DNA of 64,000 bases from Bacteroidales bacterium (GTDB taxonomy: Bacteria > Bacteroidota > Bacteroidia > Bacteroidales > UBA12170), in contig JADGDY010000006.1 in NCBI GenBank assembly GCA_016744655.1, forward strand, positions 20,413 through 84,412, written 5' to 3'. The number at the start of each line of letters is the position of its first letter. Position 1 is the first letter of the stretch. Below are positions 43,753-52,693 of the stretch, in pieces. The notes below the pieces were generated by a model. The model was not told where the DNA came from, made no database searches, and saw only the letters and a program-made list of their open reading frames with translations. Position numbers and translations under genes: made by a program.

Positions 43753-46092
43753 TTAAATTCCCCAACTCAATTCAACAAAAATCATACGTCCAGGACAACG
43801 ACGACCTTGATTATCTAGATAGATGGTATTGGTGATGTTTTCCACATTCAATGCAACTCGGCAATTATAGGGTAGTGGTTTCCACAATCGTAAGTTTAGA
43901 GTTTGATAGGATGGATAGGTGGCCGAATTAAAATACCTGATGTCGGTGGTGTTCCTATCATTGATGTATCGCTCACCTTTATATTTCCAGAGGATATTGA
44001 AATTCACAATTGCATTTTCCCAAGAAAAGCCTCCTGATGCGCTATGCATGGGAACATTGGCGAGAAACTTACCTGTTAAATCATAATCCACTTCAGGGTC
44101 CTTGATTTCATAATTGGTGATGGTAGAATGGCTGTAGGCATAATTGGCGAAAAAACGAGCCCCTTTCCATAGGTCAATATTCACTGAGGTTTCTCCACCA
44201 AAGGCTTGCATCTGACTGATGTTATCCATTTGATAAACCGGAATGATTTTATAGCCAATATCAACTGAATCGCCAGTACTCACATTATACATGAAATCAT
44301 TTCCTATTGAATAATAAACAGAGGCCGAAAACCGGACTTTATTGGCAATCATGATATCTCCACCAAGCTCAATATTGTTGATGTTCTCATTTTTAAGATA
44401 TGGATTTGCTCTTCTGAAATAGTTACCTGCAGTTTGAGAACGACACATATCATCTAATGTTGGTGGACGAAATCCTGAAGAAAAACTGGCATAATATCGC
44501 ATATTCTTCTTATTGGTATAAAGCAAAGAGATACGAGGACTTAAGGCTTGCCAATGAGAATTGGGCATTAATGTATCTTGGAAATGGAGCAAATAATTGA
44601 TTTTCTTACTGGGATAATAAACTGAATAATTGCCGTCGAAAAATTCCGCATAATCATAGCGAAGACCAAGAGTTAGCAATAAATGGTCATTAAAGAAATT
44701 CAATTCATCTTGGAGGAAAAGGGCACCAATGGCAATATTTCCTTCGTTTACAATACTATCGGTGGAGGTGAAATAATTATCAGAAGCCAAAACAGAACCA
44801 TATCGAAAATCTATTCCACCCTTAAAAAGGTTGATTCCTTTTTGAATGTGAAACTTGGTAATACTACCCGCATCAAATCTTTTGGAATTGACCTCATACA
44901 TACTGAAATCATTATCGCTGTTGATGTATTCGTTCTGTTTTATATAATTCTCATATTGCCCAAAAGCTGCAGTTTCCCAGTATACTGATTTACTTATTTT
45001 ACCATTATACCTGAGGCGGGAACTTAAATCTCGTCGACTCGAATAAGTCCCATCATCATCAAAAACTTGCCAACCTTTACCTCGCTTGTCTGCGTATCCT
45101 TTTACTGAAAACACCAATTGTTCAGAACCGGAGAAAGAATGTCCAATTTTAGCCTCTCCCGAAATTTCATCAAAAAACGAAGGTCGCAATAAAGTATCTT
45201 CTCCATACTCCAAATATTCCTCACTTTCGGTTATATAACCATCACTGCTTCCTCCATGCAAGGCTATATCCCAAAATATTCCTCTATCTAAACTATCCAC
45301 ATAACTTTTTCCTAAATGAGCATCGGCAAGAAGAGTATTATAGGTTCCGTATTTTATACTTGCTCCGGCAGTAGTTTTTTCCTTTGGAACAGAAGTGCGT
45401 AAATCTATAACACCACCCATGGCATTAGCTCCGTATAAAGTGGATGCTGCGCCTTGTATGATTTTAATTTCGTTGATATTGTTGATGTTAATAGCATTCC
45501 AATTTACTGAACCTCCATCGGATTTATTCACTGGAACCCCGTCAATCATCACTAACATTCTACCTTGGTTATCTCCTCCCATTCCGCGCATAGAAACAAC
45601 CGCTTTATCGCTAAACATCCCCATGGTATTGTCCACATCAACACCGGAAGAATATTGTAATACACCCTCTAGCTTTTGAGCAGGGAGAGATTTTATTTCT
45701 TCTTGACTTATTTTCTGGACTCTCGCAGATGATAGCATTTCGTCAGATTGGAATCCTTTTGCAGATATCTCAATGGTTTCAACTGTGAAGATGGATTTCT
45801 TTAAATGAATCTCAATGCTATTTTCTCCTTCCGAAATGGATATTTGTTTCTTGTATTTCTTGTAACCAAGGAATGAAACTTCAAGAGTGTGATTCCCTTG
45901 CGCTAAATCCATTTCAAATTTCCCATCATTATCAGAAATACAACCCAACTGGTTGATAGTTACGTTTGCCCCAGAAAGCGCGGAGGTATTTTGTGAATCA
46001 ATAATAACACCTTTCAATGTGTTTTGCGCCATTAAAAAATTTGCAGTGGATAAGAATAAAACTAGAGAAAATAAAAGCGATAGCTTTCTCAT
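43753..46092 (-). CDS. TonB-dependent outer-membrane receptor 1, with carboxypeptidase-like domain
   Basis: After a signal peptide (to about residue 22) come a CarboxypepD_reg-like domain (about 25-105, LKGVIIDSQNTSALSGANV), a plug (about 125-230, with MIDGVPVNKSDGGSVNW and STLYGANAMGGVIDL) and the barrel (779 residues in all). The barrel shares several patches with receptor 2 of this locus: SGFRPPTLDDMCRS, GNDFMYNVS, DLTGKFLANVPMH and the ending PGRMIFVELSWGI. No SusD-like partner is present, so a small ligand such as a metal chelate or vitamin is more likely than a glycan. The ligand is unknown. Confidence 0.88.
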   Translation of the reverse strand: MRKLSLLFSLVLFLSTANFLMAQNTLKGVIIDSQNTSALSGANVTINQLGCISDNDGKFEMDLAQGNHTLEVSFLGYKKYKKQISISEGENSIEIHLKKSIFTVETIEISAKGFQSDEMLSSARVQKISQEEIKSLPAQKLEGVLQYSSGVDVDNTMGMFSDKAVVSMRGMGGDNQGRMLVMIDGVPVNKSDGGSVNWNAININNINEIKIIQGAASTLYGANAMGGVIDLRTSVPKEKTTAGASIKYGTYNTLLADAHLGKSYVDSLDRGIFWDIALHGGSSDGYITESEEYLEYGEDTLLRPSFFDEISGEAKIGHSFSGSEQLVFSVKGYADKRGKGWQVFDDDGTYSSRRDLSSRLRYNGKISKSVYWETAAFGQYENYIKQNEYINSDNDFSMYEVNSKRFDAGSITKFHIQKGINLFKGGIDFRYGSVLASDNYFTSTDSIVNEGNIAIGALFLQDELNFFNDHLLLTLGLRYDYAEFFDGNYSVYYPSKKINYLLHFQDTLMPNSHWQALSPRISLLYTNKKNMRYYASFSSGFRPPTLDDMCRSQTAGNYFRRANPYLKNENINNIELGGDIMIANKVRFSASVYYSIGNDFMYNVSTGDSVDIGYKIIPVYQMDNISQMQAFGGETSVNIDLWKGARFFANYAYSHSTITNYEIKDPEVDYDLTGKFLANVPMHSASGGFSWENAIVNFNILWKYKGERYINDRNTTDIRYFNSATYPSYQTLNLRLWKPLPYNCRVALNVENITNTIYLDNQGRRCPGRMIFVELSWGI

Positions 46093-46526
46093 ATACTCGT
46101 TGGATTTAAGGGGATTTCAGAATTAGTAATTAAAAGCGAATAAAATATCCATCTTTTACAGGGCCAAGTCAAACTTTTGTTTGTGCAACTCTTATTAACA
46201 ATGCTAGCGCGGATTTGGCGCAGTATAAAACACTTTCTTGTACTGTTATATTCGCACGGAAAACATTTCCGCGCTAGCCTTTTTTGAATAGCAAATTAGC
46301 CAAGGTCCTTAAGGTGGCTGATAAGAAAATCCAAAAAACGTAATAACGATTTATCGGAGTTTTCTTGCAGACATTAGCTAGAACCTGTCCATAAACTCGG
46401 GTGTCTGATCTAGAAGGTTCGATAATGAGGCTTACGAAGTGCTGAGTAACAATAAGTTTACTTTTGTAAATGTTTGTTTTCAGTACAAGTGTCACGAAAT
46501 TAGCGGGCTATATAGATAGACATTAG
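46093..46526. other. 434-base intergenic region with a long-range hairpin
   Basis: GCTAGCGCGGA (46203-46213) pairs perfectly with TCCGCGCTAGC (46268-46278) across a 54-base loop, followed on the plus strand by CCTTTTTTG. The arms are much richer in GC than the surroundings. A 73-codon open frame (46274-46495, minus) crosses the region but has no recognisable features and begins inside this gap. It looks like a mobile or structured repeat rather than a gene. It also separates receptor 1 from the rest of the uptake locus. Confidence 0.5.
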
Positions 46527-47441
46527 CTATTTCTGAATTTTCATATTAAAAGTGATTTTTCCATCAGCTACAGTATCGGCAGATATGATTTCTACTATAC
46601 CGTGTTTTCCAGTCTTTGTTTGGAATGGAATAAATAAACCAGCTTCGAGCCATTTGTATTTCTTCTTACCCCAAGTATCATCATAAGAATGTATGAGGAG
46701 GCTATCATCGTGACATTGTTCAAAGTTTTGAAGATTTACACCATTATTTGCTCTAATGTCCCAAGCTGTATAATTTCGAGTATCCCAATTCAGTAATTCA
46801 GGATAATATTCTTCATATAATTCTCCTAATCCATTATCATCTTCGCCTGGTGATGAGAAAGTGGGAGAGGGTCGGTTTACATTATTGTCAACAGAATATT
46901 TAAAGTAAGCTAGAAAATCCACTTCGTTCTGTACAATGAGTCCAGAATCACTTGGATAACTATAAGCTACCTGTGCATCGAACCAAGGATTAGTGCTTGT
47001 ACTATTCTGCATTCCAATACTTAGGTTTTTGTATTCATTGATGGCACCATATGTGGAATTTGGGTCTCCAGATATGTTAAGGGTAGTAATTGCAGTTTGA
47101 CGTTCTTTGTTCATCACTTGGATTTCCCACTTGGCATCAAGTTTAGTTTCCTGCCAAAATGTGCGGGTAAAATCTAATGAGTTGGAATATAAGCCTGAGT
47201 CAATTTTAATATGCTCTTCATTGTTGGCTATATATCTAATTACAATATTGGTTATGGGTTCTTCAGAATCTGCAATAATTCTAAATTTGATGGCTTCGCC
47301 TATGCTAACGATTTCATCTTCCTGTGTATATGCTTCGCTTTGCGAGAGTGAAACATTTGGCGCCTTAGCGTCCTCTTTTTTATCACAAGCTATTAGCAGG
47401 GATGCAAAAAGAACGATAAGCGCCAAATTGTTGAATTTCAT
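46527..47441 (-). CDS. Surface or periplasmic lipoprotein of the uptake locus (paralog of 50384-51292)
   Basis: The 304-residue protein has a lipobox LLIAC (Cys19) and an acidic start DKKEDAKAPNVS. The C-terminal third aligns by eye with the other lipoprotein of the locus: WDTRNYTAWDIR against WDTRNTTRF, LQNFEQCHDDSLL against LEDFDNCQNDSLI, GKKKYKWL against GKRKAKNL, and KHGIVEIISADTVADGKITF against KGNFGLFKVISLEGNETGNV. An Ig-like fold is likely in the first half. I recognise no named family. It lies between the T9SS protein gene and receptor 1. Confidence 0.7.
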   Translation of the reverse strand: MKFNNLALIVLFASLLIACDKKEDAKAPNVSLSQSEAYTQEDEIVSIGEAIKFRIIADSEEPITNIVIRYIANNEEHIKIDSGLYSNSLDFTRTFWQETKLDAKWEIQVMNKERQTAITTLNISGDPNSTYGAINEYKNLSIGMQNSTSTNPWFDAQVAYSYPSDSGLIVQNEVDFLAYFKYSVDNNVNRPSPTFSSPGEDDNGLGELYEEYYPELLNWDTRNYTAWDIRANNGVNLQNFEQCHDDSLLIHSYDDTWGKKKYKWLEAGLFIPFQTKTGKHGIVEIISADTVADGKITFNMKIQK

Positions 47442-47452
47442 AATTAATGTCC

Positions 47453-48313
47453 TTATTTTACGATTAACTTACGAGTAACCATGTAGTTAGGGTATTGAAC
47501 ACGAATCATATATACGCCTTCAGAGAAATCGCTTACATTCAGTGTATTCATTTGTTGAGGACTGTTTGTTTCCCAAACTAATCTTCCAGCAGGATCAAAT
47601 GCACAAATAGAAGTAGCATCTACATCTACAGCTATGTTTGCGCTTGTTGTGGCTGGGTTAGGGAAACATTTAGTGTTGTTTTCTAAAGCTAGTTCAGAAA
47701 CTCCAGTATTATCAGTACCATGAATCATGATATTGTCAATTTTTACAGTACCAGCAGCAGTAACTTCATTTCCATTCATGTCGAGGTTAGATGTAGGAAT
47801 CCAAGCAAAATATAGAGAGCTTTCTGGATTGTTAGCTGCTTCAGGAATGGCTACATCGATAAGTTGACCAGTTGTCCAATCGTTAGCAATAGTAAATTCA
47901 GAACCAGGAACATCAGTCCAGTCGCCACCACTTAAACGATACATAACTTTCCAATCTGCTGGACCTGGATCGTTATTTGTTGAACGCATTTGAGAAGATA
48001 CTGTAAAGTGACCATAAGTAGCCGCTTTTACTTTAATAGATAAAAATTTATGAGCTGCAGCATTATCCCAACCTGCGCAAGTAGCAGCTGAATCACTATT
48101 TCCATCAACACCTTTTTTAAGGTATAAAGAATATTCACCAGCATCATCCATATCTTCCATACGGATATCATAAGACAAGTTATTTTCTAATCCAAGATTG
48201 GCATTAAAAGGCTCCTCAACTCCACCGGGGAATTCAAAACCTGAGATAAGAACTTGGGCATTGAGGTTAAAACCTGCAATGAACACTAAAATTAAGAAGT
48301 AGAATTTTTTCAT
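47453..48313 (-). CDS. Secreted protein with T9SS type A sorting domain
   Basis: The 286-residue protein has a signal peptide ending FNLNAQ, a beta-sandwich-like central region (about 22-200, with FLSIKVKAATYGHFTVSSQM and WKVMYRLSGGDWTDVPG), and a C-terminal sorting domain (from about residue 212, CFPNPATTSANI, through GVYMIRVQYPNYM to RKLIVK). It should be secreted or attached outside the cell by the type IX system. It lies 19 bases after receptor 2 and 11 bases before the lipoprotein gene, so it is part of the uptake locus and may present a ligand to the receptors. Confidence 0.8.
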   Translation of the reverse strand: MKKFYFLILVFIAGFNLNAQVLISGFEFPGGVEEPFNANLGLENNLSYDIRMEDMDDAGEYSLYLKKGVDGNSDSAATCAGWDNAAAHKFLSIKVKAATYGHFTVSSQMRSTNNDPGPADWKVMYRLSGGDWTDVPGSEFTIANDWTTGQLIDVAIPEAANNPESSLYFAWIPTSNLDMNGNEVTAAGTVKIDNIMIHGTDNTGVSELALENNTKCFPNPATTSANIAVDVDATSICAFDPAGRLVWETNSPQQMNTLNVSDFSEGVYMIRVQYPNYMVTRKLIVK

Positions 48314-48332
48314 AAAACTTTTTTTTGAATGA

Positions 48333-50387
48333 TTATTTATTGTAATTAATTTTTAATCCGAAAAGAATATATCTACCAGGAGATGGATAACCTTTTCTGT
48401 CCACGAATTCCTTGTCGAAAATATTCTGTACATCAGCATAAACTTGAAAATGTTTCTTGAGCGTATAGCTAAGTTTGAAATCGAAAATAGAATAGCCTTC
48501 CACTTTTGTAGTATTGGCATCATCTGTCCATTGCTCATCGGTATAACGATAGGACAATGAAGTATTGATGTTTTTAAACTGGTAGAAAAGACCAGCATAA
48601 AATTGATGAGGAGGCACTTCAACAGCATATTTCCCTGTGAGGTCAATTCCTTCAGTAGAATTATATTTTACTATGGTTGTATAGTTGTAAGAGTAGTTGG
48701 TCGAGAGTCTTAAGTTTTTAAGAATTTCGTACTTCACATTGATTTCAGCTCCTAGAATTTCCACGTCAGAGATGTTCTGTTTCTGCAATAATGGTAGCAC
48801 TTCCCCTCCCATGTCAATATCTTCTCCTAAGCTTACCAAATAATGAAAATCGATTCCTCTAGAATAATAAACTGCCGGCTCAATCACTAGCTTTTTATAG
48901 GTGATGAATGAACCCATTTCCACATTATATAATTTCTCTGGTGTTAGTTCTGGGTTGGCCACTTTTATTCCTTTACTAATTTTACCTGAACGGCATAAGT
49001 CATCTAATTTAGGAGGATTAAATCCAGATGCTATTGAGAAGTAGTGTCTCAGAATTTCATTTTGCTGATAGTTTAAAGCCAGTTTAAAGCTTAACGCATT
49101 CCATTGTTGAGATTGATAAACATCATAAACATCTCTAGGGTAAGCTGTAGCAGCAGATGGGTTTTTTACAGTAAAATCACCATTATAAAAATTTGCATAA
49201 TCAAAGCGAAGCCCGCTAACTAATTTGAATTTCCTACTGATATCGTGTTCATCTTGAGCAAATAAAGCGAAGAAATTATAGTCGCCATTATAATAAACTT
49301 CATCAAAGGCAGAGATATAGATATCTTGGTATTTGGTGTCACCATGTTTAATATCAGCACCAAAGATGAGGTAGTTCTTTTCTGATAGCATCTTATTAAT
49401 ACCAATCCAAATTCCTTCATCAATATCAATGGAGGAGCTTTCACTCAATTTGTATTCACCACTTGAGTTTATTTTTTCCTTTTGATAGAAATAATCTTGC
49501 TGTTTTCTATAGGCATTGGCATTAATGTTAAAGCCTTTGATGCGTCCCCAATAATTAGCTTTTACAATGGAATTGGTGTACTTGTAATGACTTCCATTTT
49601 CCTCAAATACTTGTATTCCCCTGTTTCTTAAGTCATCATAATAATCAATACTCACCTCTAGTTTATGCTCTCCATTGAATTGATATCCTAGATATCCTCC
49701 GGCATTATATTCCCATATAAAAGTGGTGGTATCAGTGAAGTCTCTTGAGGCTTGGCTCTCGAAAAAGTAGCCATTGCCTTTTCTGCCAAATCCATTCACT
49801 CCCCAATAAAAACCTTTTTCATCTTTTATTTGGCTTCCTGCTAATCTTAAATGCTGCCCTAATGTTTCAAAAGAACCCACATAGGTATTGCTGCTAAAAG
49901 AAAATGGAGTGTTAGGTTTTTTTGTGATGATATTGATGACACCTCCCATGGCATTATTTCCATAAAGTGCAGAATTTGGACCTTTGGTAATTTCAATTCT
50001 ATCCACATTATCTGGATCTATCATATGCCAGTTTACTGAGCCACCTGCAGCAACATTCATCGGAACCCCATCTAATAGGATTAGAGTACGAGCACTGGAA
50101 CTCAATCCACGCATAGTTACGCTTGAATTTTTGGAGAAGGGTCCCCAACTTCTATTTACATTAACATTGCTGATTGAATTGAAGACATCATCCAGATTGT
50201 TTATAGGCATCTGCTCAATTTGAGCGCTTTTAATAAGTTCTATTTTTGCAGGAATCTCATCTATCTGCTTTTCATAGCGATTGGCCGTCACTACGACTTC
50301 TTTTGTAGTAATGGTGTCTTTGTCTATCTGTCCAAAAGAGAAAACACTCACAAATAATAAGCTATATAGTAGACCTAATTTCCTCAT
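48333..50387 (-). CDS. TonB-dependent outer-membrane receptor 2
   Basis: The 684-residue protein has a signal peptide (to about 19) and goes straight into the TonB-box/plug region (VVVTANRYEKQIDEIPAKIE, LLDGVPMNVAAGGSVNW, SALYGNNAMGGVINI) without the carboxypeptidase-like domain of receptor 1. The barrel has SGFNPPKLDDLCRSG, GIDFHYLVS, DLTGKYAVEVPPH and ends SPGRYILFGLKINYNK, each with a counterpart in receptor 1. Its ATG overlaps the upstream lipoprotein stop by four bases (50384-50387), so receptor and lipoprotein are translationally coupled and probably interact. Confidence 0.88.
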   Translation of the reverse strand: MRKLGLLYSLLFVSVFSFGQIDKDTITTKEVVVTANRYEKQIDEIPAKIELIKSAQIEQMPINNLDDVFNSISNVNVNRSWGPFSKNSSVTMRGLSSSARTLILLDGVPMNVAAGGSVNWHMIDPDNVDRIEITKGPNSALYGNNAMGGVINIITKKPNTPFSFSSNTYVGSFETLGQHLRLAGSQIKDEKGFYWGVNGFGRKGNGYFFESQASRDFTDTTTFIWEYNAGGYLGYQFNGEHKLEVSIDYYDDLRNRGIQVFEENGSHYKYTNSIVKANYWGRIKGFNINANAYRKQQDYFYQKEKINSSGEYKLSESSSIDIDEGIWIGINKMLSEKNYLIFGADIKHGDTKYQDIYISAFDEVYYNGDYNFFALFAQDEHDISRKFKLVSGLRFDYANFYNGDFTVKNPSAATAYPRDVYDVYQSQQWNALSFKLALNYQQNEILRHYFSIASGFNPPKLDDLCRSGKISKGIKVANPELTPEKLYNVEMGSFITYKKLVIEPAVYYSRGIDFHYLVSLGEDIDMGGEVLPLLQKQNISDVEILGAEINVKYEILKNLRLSTNYSYNYTTIVKYNSTEGIDLTGKYAVEVPPHQFYAGLFYQFKNINTSLSYRYTDEQWTDDANTTKVEGYSIFDFKLSYTLKKHFQVYADVQNIFDKEFVDRKGYPSPGRYILFGLKINYNK

Positions 50388-51292
50388 TTCATCTTAATTT
50401 CAATAACAACATTTCCTGTTTCATTTCCTTCTAAGGAGATGACTTTAAACAAACCAAAATTCCCTTTATCCGATACAAAAGAGTAAATATCATTGGCTTT
50501 TAGATTCTTCGCTTTTCTCTTTCCCGTTTCAAAAGCAAATGTGGTGGCATATATTAAGCTATCGTTTTGGCAATTGTCGAAATCTTCTAATGTAATATTA
50601 GGTTCTGCAAATCGTGTGGTATTTCTGGTATCCCAAATATCTAAAGGATAGTTGCCACCATAAATTTCTGCCGCAACATTGGCACCTGGAGAAGCAATAG
50701 TGTGTTCATCTTCATCAATATTGTCGTAATAAGAGAGAAAATGAATCTCTTCTTGAATTGAAAAAGCATCTTCCATATTGTAGACCGTTTGTTGACTTAA
50801 AGAATAGAAACTTTCAAATTCGTTGTTATCTTGGAAACCTAAGCCAAAAGGAAGAACATGACTAATCTCGCCATGAGCACCACTTTCATCTTTCGTAATT
50901 TTTAAACTGATGGTATTAGATGCTTTTCTATTTCTGTCTCTGGTGGTGATATTCCAAATTTCCCATTCAGCTATGCTCTTAATGATTTTTTTATTCACTA
51001 GGATAGATTGGACATGCATTCCAGTATCAATAACTATGGTGTCTATTGGAGTGATTCTTTCGAACCTAATGGTAGATAAAGAATATTCTGATAATGATTC
51101 AGCCAGAACTTTTATGTATAGAGTATCACCAACTTTGGCACTGGTATCACTATTGATAAAACCTTCCTCAATTACGAAATTGATTTGGGGGCTTGTATAA
51201 TCAGCAATATCTTTTTTGCATGAATATAATAAAGCAAAAAACGATATGCATAAAATTGCGACTCGAATGGTATAAGAAAAAATAGCTTTCAT
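50384..51292 (-). CDS. Lipoprotein partner of receptor 2
   Basis: The 302-residue protein has a lipobox-like ALLYSC (about Cys25) and the mature start KKDIADYTSPQINF. An Ig-like first half (GDTLYIKVLAESLSEYSLSTI) is followed by a domain shared with the lipoprotein at 46527-47441 (WDTRNTTRF, FDNCQNDSLIY, GKRKAKNLKAND). The tight four-base overlap with receptor 2 recalls surface lipoproteins that sit on TonB receptors and capture vitamins, as in the Bacteroides B12 system, but the sequence is not obviously one of those proteins. The membrane gene upstream ends 12 bases away. Confidence 0.72.
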   Translation of the reverse strand: MKAIFSYTIRVAILCISFFALLYSCKKDIADYTSPQINFVIEEGFINSDTSAKVGDTLYIKVLAESLSEYSLSTIRFERITPIDTIVIDTGMHVQSILVNKKIIKSIAEWEIWNITTRDRNRKASNTISLKITKDESGAHGEISHVLPFGLGFQDNNEFESFYSLSQQTVYNMEDAFSIQEEIHFLSYYDNIDEDEHTIASPGANVAAEIYGGNYPLDIWDTRNTTRFAEPNITLEDFDNCQNDSLIYATTFAFETGKRKAKNLKANDIYSFVSDKGNFGLFKVISLEGNETGNVVIEIKMK

Positions 51293-51304
51293 TTTTGTAA
51301 TGGC

Positions 51305-51862
51305 TTATTTTTTAAGGGCTTTGTTGGCGCCAAAGGAGACCAGTGTTCCTAGAGCTCCGAAGAAGAAATGAGTTAAGATTGGTATAATTATTCCATGTTT
51401 TGCAAAGGAACTAATAAACATCATTCCTGAGAAATGGATTCCTAATCGTAGTACAGGAATCATCATGTAGCAAAGTCCGCCAAAGAAAGCAACGATATAT
51501 GCATTTTTGGCTTTGAGATTAAATTTGGCCCAAACAAAATCAAGAGTGAAGCCAATTCCCATATACATAAATGGAATAGTTGGGTCTTTGAATCCCATAA
51601 ATGGTAATAACATCATAGAGCCACTAGCTAGCATGGTAATACTACTGGCAAAACTTTGACCCGATAACATTCTTGCAGCCATTAGAATACCAATAACTTC
51701 GATACCATGACGACCTGGAATGTTTAATGGTACGCGTAAATAAGCACGCAGAGTTGCAATTACTATTCCTGTTAAAACAAGAAGTAAGATTTCAATTACC
51801 GTAGCATATCTCTTAGTTAGAGATAGACTTAATGTGTTCTTTTGATACGACTTTCCACTCAT
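51305..51862 (-). CDS. Six-helix membrane protein resembling an ECF transporter S component
   Basis: The 185-residue protein has six hydrophobic segments (starting near VIEILLLVLTGIVIATLR, GIEVIGILMAARML, SSITMLASGSMMLLP, FMYMGIGFTLDFVW, YIVAFFGGLCYMMIP and IIIPILTHFFFGALGTL), with the size and glycine-rich helix style of ECF S components, which bind vitamins or metals and use a shared energising module. No ECF T or A subunit is in the window, as expected for a group II system. The start overlaps the upstream gene by 50 bases, which is unusual; a later start is possible. Confidence 0.6.
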   Translation of the reverse strand: MSGKSYQKNTLSLSLTKRYATVIEILLLVLTGIVIATLRAYLRVPLNIPGRHGIEVIGILMAARMLSGQSFASSITMLASGSMMLLPFMGFKDPTIPFMYMGIGFTLDFVWAKFNLKAKNAYIVAFFGGLCYMMIPVLRLGIHFSGMMFISSFAKHGIIIPILTHFFFGALGTLVSFGANKALKK

Positions 51863-52559
51863 TGTTAGTATTTTTTATGGGTTCCACATAGGTGATGATT
51901 TTACCCTCTTTTATCACCGGTCTGAACCATTCGTTTATATCTAAATATTCTTCATCACCAATAATAAGTCCTTCGGTTGTTTGAACTTCATTAATGCTGA
52001 CTATTTTTTTCAAAGATGAAATTTGATGTACTCCTTTGATGTCTCTAATTTCATGGCCTTTTAACCAAATGCAGCGACCATCGTTTCCCCATTTTCTAAG
52101 ACCTATGGCAGCAAGAGCGCCAATAATTCCATCATGGGTTCCAGTTAGTCCTTCTAAAAGAATTTGATGTTTACCAGCTAATGCTAATGCATCTTTTTTA
52201 GTGAGGACAGTTTTCTTTGCATTCCTCCCCCAATCGATAATCTCTTGATTCACTTTTTCGTAAGTACTTACACATAGTCCAACATCGGAGCCATCTGCAG
52301 CTATTTCGTTGAGGAAGTTCCTGGATAAAGTGATGACCTTTTCAATATCATCAGCTATGATATGCAAACTTGCTGAGCTATTTTGAGAAGTGTAGGGGAT
52401 GTCATCATGAACAAATAATTGATGGCGTAGAATCTCTAATACTTCGTAACCTTCATTGGAAAACAAGTCCGCCATTTGGCGAGAGCGAAAACCAGTTCCT
52501 CTTGTATTCTTATTGTCGGTATCATCGATGCCAATTAATAACTCAATCATTTGATTCAT
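51813..52559 (-). CDS. TiaS-like N-terminal-domain protein
   Basis: The 248-residue protein opens with IGIDDTDNKNTRGTGFRSRQ and continues LFVHDDIPYTSQNSSASLHI, which recall the IGIDDTDS and NPNVPWKTRGN motifs of archaeal TiaS, the enzyme that attaches agmatine to C34 of tRNA-Ile. The OB-fold and zinc-ribbon parts of TiaS are missing, so tRNA modification is unlikely. HDGIIGALAAIGL in the middle is another conserved-looking patch. It heads the uptake operon. An ATP-dependent step on the imported compound, or on a nucleotide-like cofactor, is a guess. An alternative start is at 52550. Confidence 0.65.
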   Translation of the reverse strand: MNQMIELLIGIDDTDNKNTRGTGFRSRQMADLFSNEGYEVLEILRHQLFVHDDIPYTSQNSSASLHIIADDIEKVITLSRNFLNEIAADGSDVGLCVSTYEKVNQEIIDWGRNAKKTVLTKKDALALAGKHQILLEGLTGTHDGIIGALAAIGLRKWGNDGRCIWLKGHEIRDIKGVHQISSLKKIVSINEVQTTEGLIIGDEEYLDINEWFRPVIKEGKIITYVEPIKNTNNEWKVVSKEHIKSISN

Positions 52560-52693
52560 TTATTTGGGACAAAGATATAAATTCGATATGAAAAAAATGG
52601 CGATTCGGTCAATTTAGAATCAGTATAATGCTGTGTTTTAATCTACTGAGATAGAGAGAAGACTAGGCTGCAAGATTTCTTTGTGAGGATGAA

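Noticed and set aside
46274..46495. 73-codon open frame on the minus strand
   Set aside because: It crosses the GC-rich hairpin, has no recognisable features and no partner elsewhere.
46093..46526. Possible cobalamin or other riboswitch upstream of TonB receptor 1
   Set aside because: I looked for the conserved B12-box and T-box words and found none; only a long-range hairpin is present.
52560..52693. Possible riboswitch before the uptake operon
   Set aside because: The 134 bases contain no conserved riboswitch element or stable fold that I can see.
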